From NCBI GenBank assembly GCA_020439285.1, contig JAGQSZ010000005.1, positions 1 to 38,511 on the forward strand: DNA of 38,511 bases. The letters are read 5' to 3'. The notes under the pieces are model-generated. The model was given only the letters and a program-made list of their open reading frames with translations. It ran no database searches and was not told where the DNA came from. A program made the position numbers and the translations under genes. This DNA comes from Microthrixaceae bacterium (GTDB lineage: Bacteria > Actinomycetota > Acidimicrobiia > Acidimicrobiales > Microtrichaceae). Positions 7,080 to 15,960 of this stretch are shown here, piece after piece (the first letter of the stretch is position 1; every line of letters begins with the position of its first letter).

Positions 7080-8462
7080 ATGCCGAACGAGAACCCAGAA
7101 CAGCCACCCGTCTACTCGGGTGCCTCGTCGCAATGGAGAGTGCCCGGGCCACAGGCCGTTTCAGGGCCGCCGGCTCCGGGTCCGGTGGCAGGCCCTCCGA
7201 CCTCACCCCCCACTACACCTCACTGGACCGCTGGCCCACCCCGGTCGACAACTCTGCCGCCGACCCAAACCGGTTCGTATCCGCCGGTGCCGCCGTCTGG
7301 TCCGCCGCCATTTGCCCAGACACTCAATGGGGGACCGATTCCTCAGCCGACACCAGTGCCTGATGCCACGTATGCCGTTACGTCCAAGTCAGGGAGCATT
7401 CGGTCGGCTCTGATCGGAGCGCTGGTTGGAGCGGTGGTTGCGGGACTGCTGGTCGCTGCAGGACTGTGGGATCGACCCGTCGCTACTACAACGGGCGCCA
7501 TTACGAACGTAACGACACAGTCACGTCCGACGGCCACCATCCCCGGCAAGTCGCTGGATCTGCGGAGCATTCTCGACAAAGTCGGACCGTCAGTCGTTTC
7601 GATCCACACTGGTTCGAGCCGTGGCGAAGCCGCAGGGTCGGGAGTCATCATCAACAAGGACGGATTGATTCTCACCAACGCTCACGTGATCGAGGGCGCC
7701 AGTGCCATCAACGTCGAGTTCATCGATGGACGGTCGGCCCAGGCAACCTTGGTCGGAGCGGTAGAGGCCAGGGATGTAGCACTGATCAAGGTCGAAGGCG
7801 TCAGCGGCCTGAAAGCCGCTGACCTCGGATCGTCCTCGGACCTGCAAGTCGGCGACGACGTGGTTGCCATCGGTAACGCGTTGAACCTTGGTGACACGCC
7901 CAGCGTCACCACAGGCATCGTGTCAGCCCTTGGAAGGTCTCTGCAGTCGCCGACCGGTTACCTGCTGACTGCCTTGATTCAGACTGACGCGGCCATCAAC
8001 CCCGGCAACTCGGGTGGGCCACTCGTGAATAGTGCAGGGCAGGTAGTGGGGATCAACACGGCGATACTCGCTGACGCGCAGAACATCGGATTCTCCCTAT
8101 CGATTGATTCCATCAAGTCGATCATCGAGGACGTAGCCGCCGGCCGTGAGGTGAACCTTGAGCGACCGCTGCTCGGGGTCGAGTCACTAGACGTTGCCTA
8201 TCTCGACAGCCAGGTGATCAGCCGGTTCGAGATCGATGTCACCTCAGGAGCGTTCATCCAACGGGTGACCGCCGACAGCGGAGCGGAGAAGGCAGGTCTT
8301 CAGGCAGGAGACGTGGTTACCGAAGTCGATGGTCGATCGATTCGCAGCGCCTCCGATCTGACCAAGCGCATCGGGGAGAAGAAGCCCGGTGACAAGGTGG
8401 AGATTTCATTCGAACGATCCGGCAAGTCCAAGACTGCCACCGCCACGCTCGGCGGACAGTGA
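7080..8462 (+). CDS. HtrA/DegP-type membrane serine protease with PDZ domain
   Basis: This is a 460-residue protein. Residues 1-105 are a Pro-rich, probably disordered cytoplasmic region. A single membrane helix follows at ~108-130 (SALIGALVGAVVAGLLVAAGLW). The trypsin-like domain has His202 in LTNAHVIEG, Asp232 in RDVALIKV and Ser311 in PGNSGGPLV, a complete catalytic triad. A C-terminal PDZ domain covers ~370-455 (ITADSGAEKAGLQAGDVVTEV-type loop). It should act outside the membrane on misfolded or envelope proteins, like actinobacterial HtrA/PepD. ATG 7080 is chosen; GTG 7041 would add 13 residues. CATATT lies exactly six bases before the ATG, a weak leaderless -10. A small hypothetical gene and ppk1 follow closely. 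Confidence 0.93.
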   Translation: MPNENPEQPPVYSGASSQWRVPGPQAVSGPPAPGPVAGPPTSPPTTPHWTAGPPRSTTLPPTQTGSYPPVPPSGPPPFAQTLNGGPIPQPTPVPDATYAVTSKSGSIRSALIGALVGAVVAGLLVAAGLWDRPVATTTGAITNVTTQSRPTATIPGKSLDLRSILDKVGPSVVSIHTGSSRGEAAGSGVIINKDGLILTNAHVIEGASAINVEFIDGRSAQATLVGAVEARDVALIKVEGVSGLKAADLGSSSDLQVGDDVVAIGNALNLGDTPSVTTGIVSALGRSLQSPTGYLLTALIQTDAAINPGNSGGPLVNSAGQVVGINTAILADAQNIGFSLSIDSIKSIIEDVAAGREVNLERPLLGVESLDVAYLDSQVISRFEIDVTSGAFIQRVTADSGAEKAGLQAGDVVTEVDGRSIRSASDLTKRIGEKKPGDKVEISFERSGKSKTATATLGGQ

Positions 8463-8488
8463 ACTCGCCAAGCAGTAGGATTGCGCCA

Positions 8489-8794
8489 ATGTCCGATCAA
8501 CCCGTCGAAGAAGTGATTGCCGATCCCGAAGCCGAAGAGGAACTGGAGCCGGCCCTCGCCGGGGTCACGATCACGTATCTGGGGCCAGTGGCTCCGCACT
8601 GGGACCTGCGAGCCGAGTTCGGTGACACCGATCTGATCAACGCGTTTCGTTCGCGTGTCAACGCTCGGCTGATGCTTCTGCCGCCTCATGATCCCCAATT
8701 CAGGCGGAACCGGGAGCGTGTCGAACGTGACGCCGCATCGGAGAATATCGAGGTGTATTGGGACCTCGGCGAGGCCGACCAGCAGGGTCGCTGA
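8489..8794 (+). CDS. Conserved-looking small hypothetical protein
   Basis: I do not recognise this 101-residue soluble protein. It has an acidic N-terminus rich in Glu/Pro (residues 1-26), then a compact stretch with TITYLGPVAPHWDLRAEFGD, an Arg-rich helix (NAFRSRVNARLMLLPPHDPQFRRNRERVERD) and a short closing strand EVYWDLGE. There is no signal peptide or membrane helix. It lies 26 bases after the htrA-like gene and 40 bases before ppk1. A GTG at 8459 overlapping the htrA stop (GTGA) is an alternative start adding 10 residues; ATG 8489 has an AGGA upstream. Codon use resembles the neighbours and the reading frame is otherwise unexplained, so it is probably real. Confidence 0.65.
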   Translation: MSDQPVEEVIADPEAEEELEPALAGVTITYLGPVAPHWDLRAEFGDTDLINAFRSRVNARLMLLPPHDPQFRRNRERVERDAASENIEVYWDLGEADQQGR

Positions 8795-8822
8795 TCCAGG
8801 CTCAGATCGGTGTTCGTTTCGG

Positions 8823-8828
8823 TAGGCT
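8823..8828 (+). promoter_or_regulatory. Leaderless-type -10 (TAGGCT) of ppk1
   Basis: TAGGCT lies exactly six bases upstream of the ppk1 ATG and no ribosome site is visible. This gives ppk1 its own transcript independent of htrA. Confidence 0.5.
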
Positions 8829-8834
8829 TGTCAG

Positions 8835-10916
8835 ATGGCCCCGCCGGAGCAAGAGATCAACGAACAGAGTCGATATCTCAACCGTGAGCTTTCGTGGCTT
8901 GATTTCAATGAGAGGGTTCTTGCACTCGCTCAGGATCCAGCCACGCCGTTGCTCGAGAGGGTCAAGTTCCTAGCGATCTTCAGTCAGAACCTGGATGAGT
9001 TCTTCCAGGTCAGAGTCGCGACGATCAAGAACCGCATTGCCGCAGGCGTTCGAACGAGAACTGCTGATGGCCTCTCGCAGTTGGAGCAGCTGCGACTGGT
9101 CCAAAGCAGAGCGTCTGAATTGTCAAAGCTGGCTGACGAGACTTTCATGGGTCCGATTCGTGGTGCGTTGGATGGCTGTGGGATCCACCTTTCGTCGTGG
9201 GACGAACTCGATGAGGATGATCGCGCCTGGATGGGCGAGGAGTATCAAAGCCGAATCTTCCCGGTGCTGACACCTCTGGCAGTGGACCCTGGCCATCCGT
9301 TTCCGTACATATCGTCGTTGTCGCTCAACCTGGGGGTGGTTGTTCGTGACCCCAGCACGGGGAACACAAGATTCGCCCGGGTGAAGGTGCCGTCTCTGCT
9401 GCCCCGGTTCGTTGTCATGCCAGACGGCGAACGCTTCGTAGCGCTTGAGAACGTGATCGGTGCACATATCGATTCGCTCTTCCCCGGGATGGAGGTCCTT
9501 ACCAGTACCGCGTTCCGGGTCACCAGGAATGCAGACCTGAGCCTGGATGACGACGACACCGATGACCTGATGGCATCAATCGAGTCTGAGCTCAGACGAC
9601 GCAGATTCGGTAAGGCAGTGCGGCTCGAAGTCGAGGATGGCCTCAGCGATGAAATGCTCGAGTTGTTGGTGGAAGAACTCGACATCAACGAAACAGACGT
9701 GGTTCGTAGAGAAGCGCCCTTGGACCTAGGTGGCCTTTGGGCAGTTCACGCAATCGACCGCGACGAACTCAAGTACTCGCCGTACATTCCAGTCACGCCA
9801 CCACGCATGCGAAGGGACGATGACGATGAGGCGCTCGACATGTTCCGGGTGCTGAGAAACGGCGACATGCTCGTCCATCATCCCTACGAAGGATTCGTCT
9901 CCTCAGTGGAGGAGTTCATCCATCAAGCGGCCGTGGATCCGAAGGTGTTGGCGATCAAGTTGACGCTGTATCGCACGTCTGGCGACAGTCCGATCGTGGC
10001 CTCCTTGGTCAGGGCTGCTGAAGCGGGCAAACAGGTCGCTGTCCTCGTGGAACTCAAAGCCCGCTTCGATGAAGAACGAAACATCGAATGGGCCCGGCGT
10101 TTGGAGAACGCAGGGGTCCACGTCGTCTACGGACTAGTTGGGCTGAAGATCCACACGAAGATCTGTCTGGTCGTCCGCAATGAACCCGAAGGTGCGCGTA
10201 CCTACTGTCACATAGGCACTGGCAACTACAACTCGATCACGGCACGGATATATGAGGACCTGGGCTTGTTCACCGCGGACGCGATGGTCGGCCAGGACCT
10301 CATGCAACTCTTCAACTATCTGACGGGGTACGCCCGCGACGTCCGCTACGAGCGACTGTTAGTGGCTCCACACACGTTGCGCAGCGGTCTCAAGGCCCTG
10401 ATCCGCAATGAACGTTCGGCGCCGGCAGGCACCGGTCACATCACCATGAAGATGAACAGTCTCGTCGATCCCGACATGATTGATGAGTTGTACGCCGCGT
10501 CGAGCGACGGAGTCAGGATCGATCTCATTATCCGAGGGATCTGCTGCCTTCGCCCGGGTGTTCCGGGTCTTTCCGAGAACATCACTGTCAGGAGCATTGT
10601 TGGCAGATATCTGGAGCACTCCAGGGTCTATGCGTTCGCGAATGGGTCTGGTGGCGGTGAACCGGTCTATCTGATCGGCTCGGCAGATCTGATGCCACGC
10701 AATCTGGACCACCGTGTCGAAGCCGTAACCCCTGTCGTTGATCCCGACCTGAAAGCACGGTTGTCCGAGATACTCGATGCGAATCTGGCTGATGACTCAC
10801 TGGCATGGGCATTGGTTGATTCCAAGTGGAGCGAGGTTCCACGGCGCGACACTCTCGAACTTCATGAGGAACTGGAACACCGGGCACAGGACCGTTCTGC
10901 TGCCGCTGTCCGATAA
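8835..10916 (+). CDS. ppk1: Polyphosphate kinase 1
   Basis: This 693-residue enzyme reversibly polymerises the gamma-phosphate of ATP into inorganic polyphosphate. All PPK1 segments are present: the N-domain (RYLNRELSWLDFNERVL, FLAIFSQNLDEFFQVRV), the middle H-domain with YSPYIPVTPP near 320, and two PLD-like C-domains. His440 in GLKIHTK and His595 in LEHSRVY match in position the E. coli active-site histidines 435 and 592. YCHIGTGNYN and LIGSADLMPRNLDHRVE are also conserved. The length is normal. The gene stops 90 bases before pstS, so polyphosphate synthesis and phosphate uptake are neighbours. No Pho box is visible directly before ppk1 itself, so phosphate control of ppk1 is not demonstrated. 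Confidence 0.96.
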   Translation: MAPPEQEINEQSRYLNRELSWLDFNERVLALAQDPATPLLERVKFLAIFSQNLDEFFQVRVATIKNRIAAGVRTRTADGLSQLEQLRLVQSRASELSKLADETFMGPIRGALDGCGIHLSSWDELDEDDRAWMGEEYQSRIFPVLTPLAVDPGHPFPYISSLSLNLGVVVRDPSTGNTRFARVKVPSLLPRFVVMPDGERFVALENVIGAHIDSLFPGMEVLTSTAFRVTRNADLSLDDDDTDDLMASIESELRRRRFGKAVRLEVEDGLSDEMLELLVEELDINETDVVRREAPLDLGGLWAVHAIDRDELKYSPYIPVTPPRMRRDDDDEALDMFRVLRNGDMLVHHPYEGFVSSVEEFIHQAAVDPKVLAIKLTLYRTSGDSPIVASLVRAAEAGKQVAVLVELKARFDEERNIEWARRLENAGVHVVYGLVGLKIHTKICLVVRNEPEGARTYCHIGTGNYNSITARIYEDLGLFTADAMVGQDLMQLFNYLTGYARDVRYERLLVAPHTLRSGLKALIRNERSAPAGTGHITMKMNSLVDPDMIDELYAASSDGVRIDLIIRGICCLRPGVPGLSENITVRSIVGRYLEHSRVYAFANGSGGGEPVYLIGSADLMPRNLDHRVEAVTPVVDPDLKARLSEILDANLADDSLAWALVDSKWSEVPRRDTLELHEELEHRAQDRSAAAVR

Positions 10917-10943
10917 CGAGGCATAACCGGGGTCCGCCGCAGA

Positions 10944-10987
10944 GTTAACCCTCCGTTAACTTTCTGATAGCCACCCGGTAATCCTCG
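10944..10987 (+). promoter_or_regulatory. Pho-box array: four tandem 11-bp repeats
   Basis: Units start at 10944 (GTTAACCCTCC), 10955 (GTTAACTTTCT), 10966 (GATAGCCACCC) and 10977 (GGTAATCCTCG). The first two are strong and the last two degenerate. Actinobacterial PhoP/RegX3-type regulators bind direct repeats with 11-bp period upstream of pstS (established in Streptomyces). The array overlaps the expected -35 region, fitting activation under phosphate limitation by the response regulator encoded at the end of this operon. Confidence 0.8.
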
Positions 10988-10992
10988 ACCTT

Positions 10993-10998
10993 TATCGT
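10993..10998 (+). promoter_or_regulatory. -10 element (TATCGT) of the pst operon
   Basis: TATCGT lies eight bases before the pstS ATG and six bases after the Pho-box array. Any transcript would have a leader of about two bases. Confidence 0.5.
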
Positions 10999-11006
10999 CG
11001 CGGCCA

Positions 11007-12074
11007 ATGAGAGCATCCCTGGGGGCCGCAGCGGTCATCATTTCCTTGGTGCTCGGTTCGACCGGATGTGTGGGCGAACCCGCATCCAAGGTGGTCATCA
11101 AGGTCGACGATGAGCTTCGACAGCAGATGGTTGCGATCACCACATCGATTTCGGGTGGCGGGGCGAGCTTCCCTGATGCCTACTACCAAGCGGTCAACGT
11201 GGACTTCAACGCGATCGTTGGGAGCGAAGTTGTGACCTATGCGAAGAGCGGCTCATCAGATGGTCGTGCCCAGCTAGGTGCTCGAACTCTTGATTTCGCA
11301 GGTTCGGACTCCTTACCAAAGGACGACGAGAAACTACCCGCTGATCTCTTGTTCTTCCCGACAGTCGCTGCTCCAATCACCATCTCCTACAACCTTCCCG
11401 AAGTGCCTGAACTCAAACTCGGCCCAGAGACTCTTGCGCTCATCTTCCAGGCCGAGCTGACCACATGGGACGCCCCTGAGATCCGGGCAGATAACCCCGG
11501 AGTCAAGCTTCCCGATAGACCGATTTTCGTGGTTCACCGATCTGATGGTTCAGGGACCACGAAAAACTTCACCACCTACCTGTCGAGTGCGGCGCCCGCT
11601 ACCTGGCGCCTGGGCGCCGGCGATGAGGTTTCATGGCCGCGCTCGACTCAAGGTGCAGAGAAGAACTCAGGTGTGGCCGAGGTTATAAAGACGACGACAG
11701 GGGCGATCGGCTACGCCGACCTAGGTGACGCGGCCAAAGCCGAACTCCAGATCGCACGAGTTCGTAACTCCTCAGGCAACTACATGCTGCCGAGCGCTGA
11801 TGCGGTTGCCGAGGCTCTAACAGGATCAGCCATCTCGCCGAATCTGACTTTCGATCCGCTGAACGCAAGAACACCGGGCGCATATCCAATCACCGCACCT
11901 ACCTGGATTCTGGTTTCAGCTTCACAGCCTGCCTCAGCCGCCGAATCTCTCAGGGTCTATTTGCGATTCCTGTTAGGGCCAGCGCAGGACCAGGCCCTCG
12001 CTCTGGGATATGTCCCGCTGCCATCCGACCTCGCAGAAAAGGCAAACGCGCAGATCGATCGGATCTCGTCATGA
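11007..12074 (+). CDS. pstS: Phosphate ABC transporter substrate-binding lipoprotein PstS
   Basis: This 355-residue protein has a lipoprotein signal (residues 1-21, lipobox LGSTGC, Cys21 as lipidation site). The PstS phosphate-binding loops follow: GGGASFPDAYYQA near residue 50, GSSDGRAQL, FAGSDSLP near 95, and VVHRSDGSGTTKNFTTYLS near 175. GAIGYADLGDA and a closing aromatic-rich segment complete the two-lobe fold. It captures orthophosphate outside the membrane and delivers it to PstCAB. It is the first gene of an eight-gene operon, preceded by Pho-box repeats, and its stop overlaps pstC (ATGA). Confidence 0.96.
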   Translation: MRASLGAAAVIISLVLGSTGCVGEPASKVVIKVDDELRQQMVAITTSISGGGASFPDAYYQAVNVDFNAIVGSEVVTYAKSGSSDGRAQLGARTLDFAGSDSLPKDDEKLPADLLFFPTVAAPITISYNLPEVPELKLGPETLALIFQAELTTWDAPEIRADNPGVKLPDRPIFVVHRSDGSGTTKNFTTYLSSAAPATWRLGAGDEVSWPRSTQGAEKNSGVAEVIKTTTGAIGYADLGDAAKAELQIARVRNSSGNYMLPSADAVAEALTGSAISPNLTFDPLNARTPGAYPITAPTWILVSASQPASAAESLRVYLRFLLGPAQDQALALGYVPLPSDLAEKANAQIDRISS

Positions 12075-13036
12075 CTGATATCGCATCGACAAGTGACTCA
12101 TTGCTCTCCGCCGGGGGATCGCACGCTCGAGCCGATCGGATATTCAGACTTGGCGCGCTGGCCTCCGGCCTCGTCGTTCTCATCATCTTGGGTTTGATTG
12201 TCGTGAGCACTTCGATTGACGCTTGGCCAGCGTTCTCGGAGTTGGGAACGGATTACTTCTTCGGAACTACTTGGAGTCCTTCCGAAGGATTGTTTGGAAT
12301 TCTTCCGCTCGTATTCGGCACGATCGTTGTTTCAGCGATCGCCACCGTCTTGGCAGTGCCGGTGAGTGTCGGGATTGCGTTGTTCGTTACCGAGGTGTCG
12401 ACCAAGAGAGTTGGATCTGCGGTCAACCTGACCGTCGACCTGTTGGCTGCCGTTCCGTCAGTCGTTTTTGGATTGTGGGGCTTTTATCAACTCGTGCCGG
12501 TGTTCCAACCGGTACTCAATTCGATAGCTGGCCTCGTCTCTGGAATCCCGGTACTCAGGTCCATCTTCGGGCAGAGCTCAGGTGTTGGGTTCATGACCGC
12601 CGGCACCGTTCTTGCCCTGATGATCACGCCCATCGTCACTTCTGTGTCGAGAGAAGTGTTCATGACAGTTCCACACAACGACCGACTCGGGGCACTTGCA
12701 CTCGGAGCGACGCGGTGGGAGATGATCACCGGTGTGGTTCTGCCTCATTCGAGTGCCGGGCTGACGGGAGCGGTCTTGCTTGGACTGGGTAGAGCCATGG
12801 GGGAGACCGTGGCCGTGGCTCTGCTCATCGGAGCCTCCCCCCACATATCGGCCAACCTGTTCGGCCGAGGTGAAGCCATGCCTTCACAGATCTTCAGGTC
12901 GTTGTCTGAGGCCAGTGGGACCTTCCGCGCATCGTTGTTCGGACTCGGTGTGTGCCTGTTCTTCATCACCGTGTTGATCAACATGGTGGCGCGTCGAGTC
13001 GTTGCAGTTGCCGACCGCCGATTGAAGGGGGCATGA
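12071..13036 (+). CDS. pstC: Phosphate ABC transporter permease PstC
   Basis: This 321-residue inner-membrane permease has about six transmembrane helices. A hydrophobic helix at ~35-55 is followed by the extracytoplasmic segment with YFFGTTWSPSEGLFGILPLVFGT, characteristic of PstC. The cytoplasmic EAA-like loop (VFMTVPHNDRLGALALGATRWEMITGVVLPHSSAGLTGAVLLGLGRAMGETVAV) contacts PstB, and GRAMGETVA is diagnostic. It overlaps pstS and pstA by four bases each, so translation is coupled and subunit ratios are controlled. The length is typical. Confidence 0.95.
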   Translation: MTDIASTSDSLLSAGGSHARADRIFRLGALASGLVVLIILGLIVVSTSIDAWPAFSELGTDYFFGTTWSPSEGLFGILPLVFGTIVVSAIATVLAVPVSVGIALFVTEVSTKRVGSAVNLTVDLLAAVPSVVFGLWGFYQLVPVFQPVLNSIAGLVSGIPVLRSIFGQSSGVGFMTAGTVLALMITPIVTSVSREVFMTVPHNDRLGALALGATRWEMITGVVLPHSSAGLTGAVLLGLGRAMGETVAVALLIGASPHISANLFGRGEAMPSQIFRSLSEASGTFRASLFGLGVCLFFITVLINMVARRVVAVADRRLKGA

Positions 13037-14022
13037 CAGCGATGTCTGAGACGTCAAAGGTCGCACCCCACTCGCTCGAAGGTGCAGAGATCGCCACGAG
13101 GCGCAGGATCAAGAACTCGATGGCGACCTTGGCGATGGCGTGCGCATTCCTCATGGCCGCAACGCCACTACTTCTGATGTCTCTCACTGTCGTAGTGAAG
13201 GGCATTGGGGTGGTTGTTTCGGCCGATTGGTGGTCACAGCCAATCCCAGGTGATGTCGGACGAGTAGACCTAGCCGGCAACACCACCATGTGTGACCTGG
13301 GTTTCGGGGACCCTGCGACTTGTGCAGGACAAGGTGGGATCACGACCACCGTCAAGGGTATGCAACCAGCGATTGTTGGAACTTTGCTCACAGTCGTCGG
13401 CGCATCCATGCTCGCAGTGCCGCTCGGGGTGATGGGTGCGGTCTATCTCAACGAGTACGGCAAATCTGGCCGAATTGCTCGGACGGTCAGGTTTATGACC
13501 GAGGTCATGGTGGGAGTCCCCTCAGTGGTGATGGGTGTGTTCATCTATTCCATTTGGGTCGTGAAGTTCGGTACTGCTGGCAAGTCTGCCTTCGCTGCAT
13601 CGCTGGCCCTCGCATGTCTCATGTTGCCGATCATCGTCAGGTCGACCGAGGAGATGCTCCGCCTGGTGCCCGACTCGCTACGCGAAGCCTCAGCAGCGTT
13701 GGGCACACGCACGTGGTTGACCACGATCAAAGTTGTAGTTCCGGCAGCGATCGCAGGAATCGTTTCGGGGTGTCTTCTGGCTGTTGCAAGAGCTGCCGGA
13801 GAAACCGCGCCGGTGGTGTTCACGATTGGATTCGTCACCACTACGAACTGGTCGTTCAGCGGACAGAACACCACGTTGTCCGCGCAGATCTATTCACAAC
13901 TGCAAAACGGCGGAAATGTCGCCACTCAACTCGCCTGGGGATCAGCGGTAACACTGGTTCTGATCGTGTTGGTACTCACTCTTTCCGCCAGATTCGTAAC
14001 CCGACGCTTCGCACTCGGGTGA
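13033..14022 (+). CDS. pstA: Phosphate ABC transporter permease PstA
   Basis: This 329-residue membrane subunit pairs with PstC. After a charged N-terminus it has helices at ~30-55 and ~110-140. The PstA signatures are [24 protein letters not shown], and the coupling loop [56 protein letters not shown]. The ATG at 13033 overlaps the pstC stop; ATG 13042 is possible. An open extension back to 12952 lies inside pstC and is not credible. An extracytoplasmic loop around residues 75-100 carries two Cys residues ([17 protein letters not shown]), which could form a disulfide; this is an inference. Confidence 0.95.
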   Translation: MTAMSETSKVAPHSLEGAEIATRRRIKNSMATLAMACAFLMAATPLLLMSLTVVVKGIGVVVSADWWSQPIPGDVGRVDLAGNTTMCDLGFGDPATCAGQGGITTTVKGMQPAIVGTLLTVVGASMLAVPLGVMGAVYLNEYGKSGRIARTVRFMTEVMVGVPSVVMGVFIYSIWVVKFGTAGKSAFAASLALACLMLPIIVRSTEEMLRLVPDSLREASAALGTRTWLTTIKVVVPAAIAGIVSGCLLAVARAAGETAPVVFTIGFVTTTNWSFSGQNTTLSAQIYSQLQNGGNVATQLAWGSAVTLVLIVLVLTLSARFVTRRFALG

Positions 14023-14074
14023 TCGACAGGACCCAGATGACATGGATGAACAAAGCGAAGAGGAGACCCGAGTA

Positions 14075-15055
14075 ATGGCTCAGAACTTGGTTGGAGCTAG
14101 CGAAACTAACCAGACCGGCGCGACAAACGCGGGTGCCGAAACCCCAGATCAACCCTTCGGAGGGCTTCAGCCGTCCAGGCTTATCCCCGGGTTCGGCGAA
14201 ACTCCCGACACTGCGGTTTCACCCTTGGCGGATATTCCAGGTTTGCTGGTGGACGAGCCCGCTCCGGACAATCCCACGGTGTTCGAAGTCGGAGCCCTCA
14301 ATGTGTTCTACGGCGAGTTCCGAGCTGTCAGAGACGTCACGATGTCGGTGCGTGAACGGGAGATCACCTCGTTCATCGGCCCATCGGGTTGTGGGAAGAG
14401 CACTGTGCTCAGGTGCTTCAACAGGATGAACGATCTAGTCGCCGGGGCGAGGGTGGAGGGCAAGCTCGAGTACTTCGGAGTGGACCTGTACTCCGAACGA
14501 GTCAATCCGGTCGAGGTTCGCAGACGGATTGGAATGGTGTTCCAGAAACCCAATCCGTTCCCCAAGTCGATCTTCGACAACGTTGCCTATGGACCCAAGA
14601 TTGCCGGCACCAAGAAGAAGTCGGATCTCGAAGACATAGTTGAACGTTCGCTTCGCCAAGCGGCGTTGTGGGATGAGGTCAAGGATCGGCTGAACTCGTC
14701 CGCACTTGGCATGTCAGGTGGTCAACAACAGCGGCTCTGTATCGCTCGTGCAATGGCAGTTGATCCCGAAGTGATTCTGATGGACGAACCGTGTTCGGCT
14801 CTCGACCCGATCGCCACGGCGAGGATCGAGGATCTGATGAGGCAACTCAAGGACGACTACACGATCCTGATCGTCACCCACAACATGCAACAAGCGGCAC
14901 GTGTCAGTGATGCAACTGCATTCTTCTCGACCGAGGAGTCTGCCGCGGGAGATCGCCGCTCAGGTGTCCTCGTAGAGTTCGACCGAACTGACAAGATCTT
15001 CTCTGTGCCCTCTGATGAGCGGACGGAGAACTACATCACAGGTCGGTTTGGCTGA
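14075..15055 (+). CDS. pstB: Phosphate ABC transporter ATP-binding protein PstB, N-terminally extended
   Basis: This is the ATPase of the Pst importer. It has Walker A ([10 protein letters not shown]), the PstB-specific Q-loop region ([23 protein letters not shown]), the ABC signature ([17 protein letters not shown]), Walker B ([13 protein letters not shown]) and the switch His in [13 protein letters not shown]. The ABC domain starts near residue 68, whereas typical PstB proteins of ~250-260 residues begin almost at once. The first ~67 residues are Pro/Gly/Thr-rich and probably disordered. ATG 14075 follows GAGGAG and gives 326 residues; ATG 14042 gives 337. Either start leaves the extension in place, so it is not a start-site artefact. 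Confidence 0.94.
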   Translation: MAQNLVGASETNQTGATNAGAETPDQPFGGLQPSRLIPGFGETPDTAVSPLADIPGLLVDEPAPDNPTVFEVGALNVFYGEFRAVRDVTMSVREREITSFIGPSGCGKSTVLRCFNRMNDLVAGARVEGKLEYFGVDLYSERVNPVEVRRRIGMVFQKPNPFPKSIFDNVAYGPKIAGTKKKSDLEDIVERSLRQAALWDEVKDRLNSSALGMSGGQQQRLCIARAMAVDPEVILMDEPCSALDPIATARIEDLMRQLKDDYTILIVTHNMQQAARVSDATAFFSTEESAAGDRRSGVLVEFDRTDKIFSVPSDERTENYITGRFG

Positions 15056-15056
15056 A

Positions 15057-15848
15057 ATGAACGAAACCAGAGTCGGTTACCACTCAGAGCTGGAAGACCT
15101 TCGCGCCGACCTCGTGACCCTGGGCGTCCTGGTCGCCGAGACGATCGGGCGCGGTACGGCGGCGCTACTCGATCGTGATCTGCATGCGGCGCAAGTGATA
15201 ATCGACGGTGACGATGTGATCGACGACTATTCGCTGGGTCTAGAGGAACGTTGCTACCTCATCATGGCGCTGCAATCACCGATAGCGTCGGATCTGCGTT
15301 TCGTTCTCACCACGCTTCGGTTGATCAGCGAATTGGAACGATCGGCGGATCTAGTGGTGAACATAAGCAAGGCTTCACGCCGCGTGTACGACGTTGAGTT
15401 CGATCCTCAGATCCGAGGTCTGATCGAACAGATGGGAGTGGAGGCGACGACGCTCACCCGAAAGGCGATCGACTCCTATGTAGATTCCGACGTCGCTCTG
15501 GCAACCGCCCTCGATGACATCGACGATCGCCTAGACGCGCTCCAATCCGACTACATGGCCGCAATTCTGCGGTCACATTCGGAAGGCCAACTCAACCTCC
15601 AAGGCGCAGTTCAGTTGGCGATGATCGGTCGGTACTACGAACGCATCGGCGATCATGCAGTAAACATCGGCGAACGAGTCAACTACATGGTCACAGGGTG
15701 GTTGCCCGAAAAGGCAGGAGCAGCGCGCCAGCGGATGCGTGAATCAGAGGCGAAGGTCCAAGCCGATAATGGCGAGCTCGACGGTGTTCTCGGAACTGAA
15801 ACCGACTACCAGCGCTCCCCGTCTCAATCCACAGAGACGGATTCCTGA
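15057..15848 (+). CDS. phoU: Phosphate signalling regulator PhoU
   Basis: This 263-residue all-helical protein has two PhoU repeats. The first, around residues 8-115, contains ERCYLIMALQSPIASDLRFVLTTLRLISELERSADLVVNISK. The second, around 120-215, ends with the paired metal-binding motif RYYERIGDHAVNIGERVNYM. PhoU links the Pst transporter to the sensor kinase, holding the system off when phosphate is plentiful. It starts one base after the pstB stop and is followed by a 35-codon ORF and the kinase, so the transporter, its brake and its two-component system are encoded together. The C-terminal ~45 residues are polar and poorly conserved in appearance. Confidence 0.95.
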   Translation: MNETRVGYHSELEDLRADLVTLGVLVAETIGRGTAALLDRDLHAAQVIIDGDDVIDDYSLGLEERCYLIMALQSPIASDLRFVLTTLRLISELERSADLVVNISKASRRVYDVEFDPQIRGLIEQMGVEATTLTRKAIDSYVDSDVALATALDDIDDRLDALQSDYMAAILRSHSEGQLNLQGAVQLAMIGRYYERIGDHAVNIGERVNYMVTGWLPEKAGAARQRMRESEAKVQADNGELDGVLGTETDYQRSPSQSTETDS

Positions 15849-15852
15849 GATC

Positions 15853-15960
15853 ATGAACTTAGGAATGTACGAAGTGCTTCCCGTGATTGCCGTGGTCCTG
15901 ACCATGGTGTTCATCGGGGCCCTAGGACTACGCCTCGGCAGAGGGAGACGGAAGCGATGA
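15853..15960 (+). CDS. 35-residue single-helix membrane peptide
   Basis: This unrecognised small protein sits between phoU and the sensor kinase gene. One hydrophobic helix (residues ~8-26, LPVIAVVLTMVFIGALGLRL) is followed by an Arg/Lys-rich end (GRGRRKR), predicting the C-terminus in the cytoplasm. The ATG lies four bases after the phoU stop and its own stop overlaps the kinase start (ATGA), so it is translationally coupled to both. The frame is open further upstream inside phoU, but ATG 15853 gives a compact product. A role beside the kinase, for instance as a second membrane helix, is inference from position only. Confidence 0.55.
   Translation: MNLGMYEVLPVIAVVLTMVFIGALGLRLGRGRRKR

Noticed and set aside
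8800-8834. Possible Pho box before ppk1
   Set aside because: Only one GTTCG-like half unit is seen and no 11-bp repetition, unlike the clear array before pstS.
12952-13032. 27-residue N-terminal extension of PstA
   Set aside because: It is coded inside pstC in another frame, is Cys/Arg/His-rich, and is not part of the PstA family; ATG 13033 overlaps the pstC stop as in the other pst junctions.
13320-14075. 251-residue plus-strand frame inside pstA
   Set aside because: It is an out-of-frame reading of pstA, rich in Arg/His/Ser, with no domain and no independent start signal.
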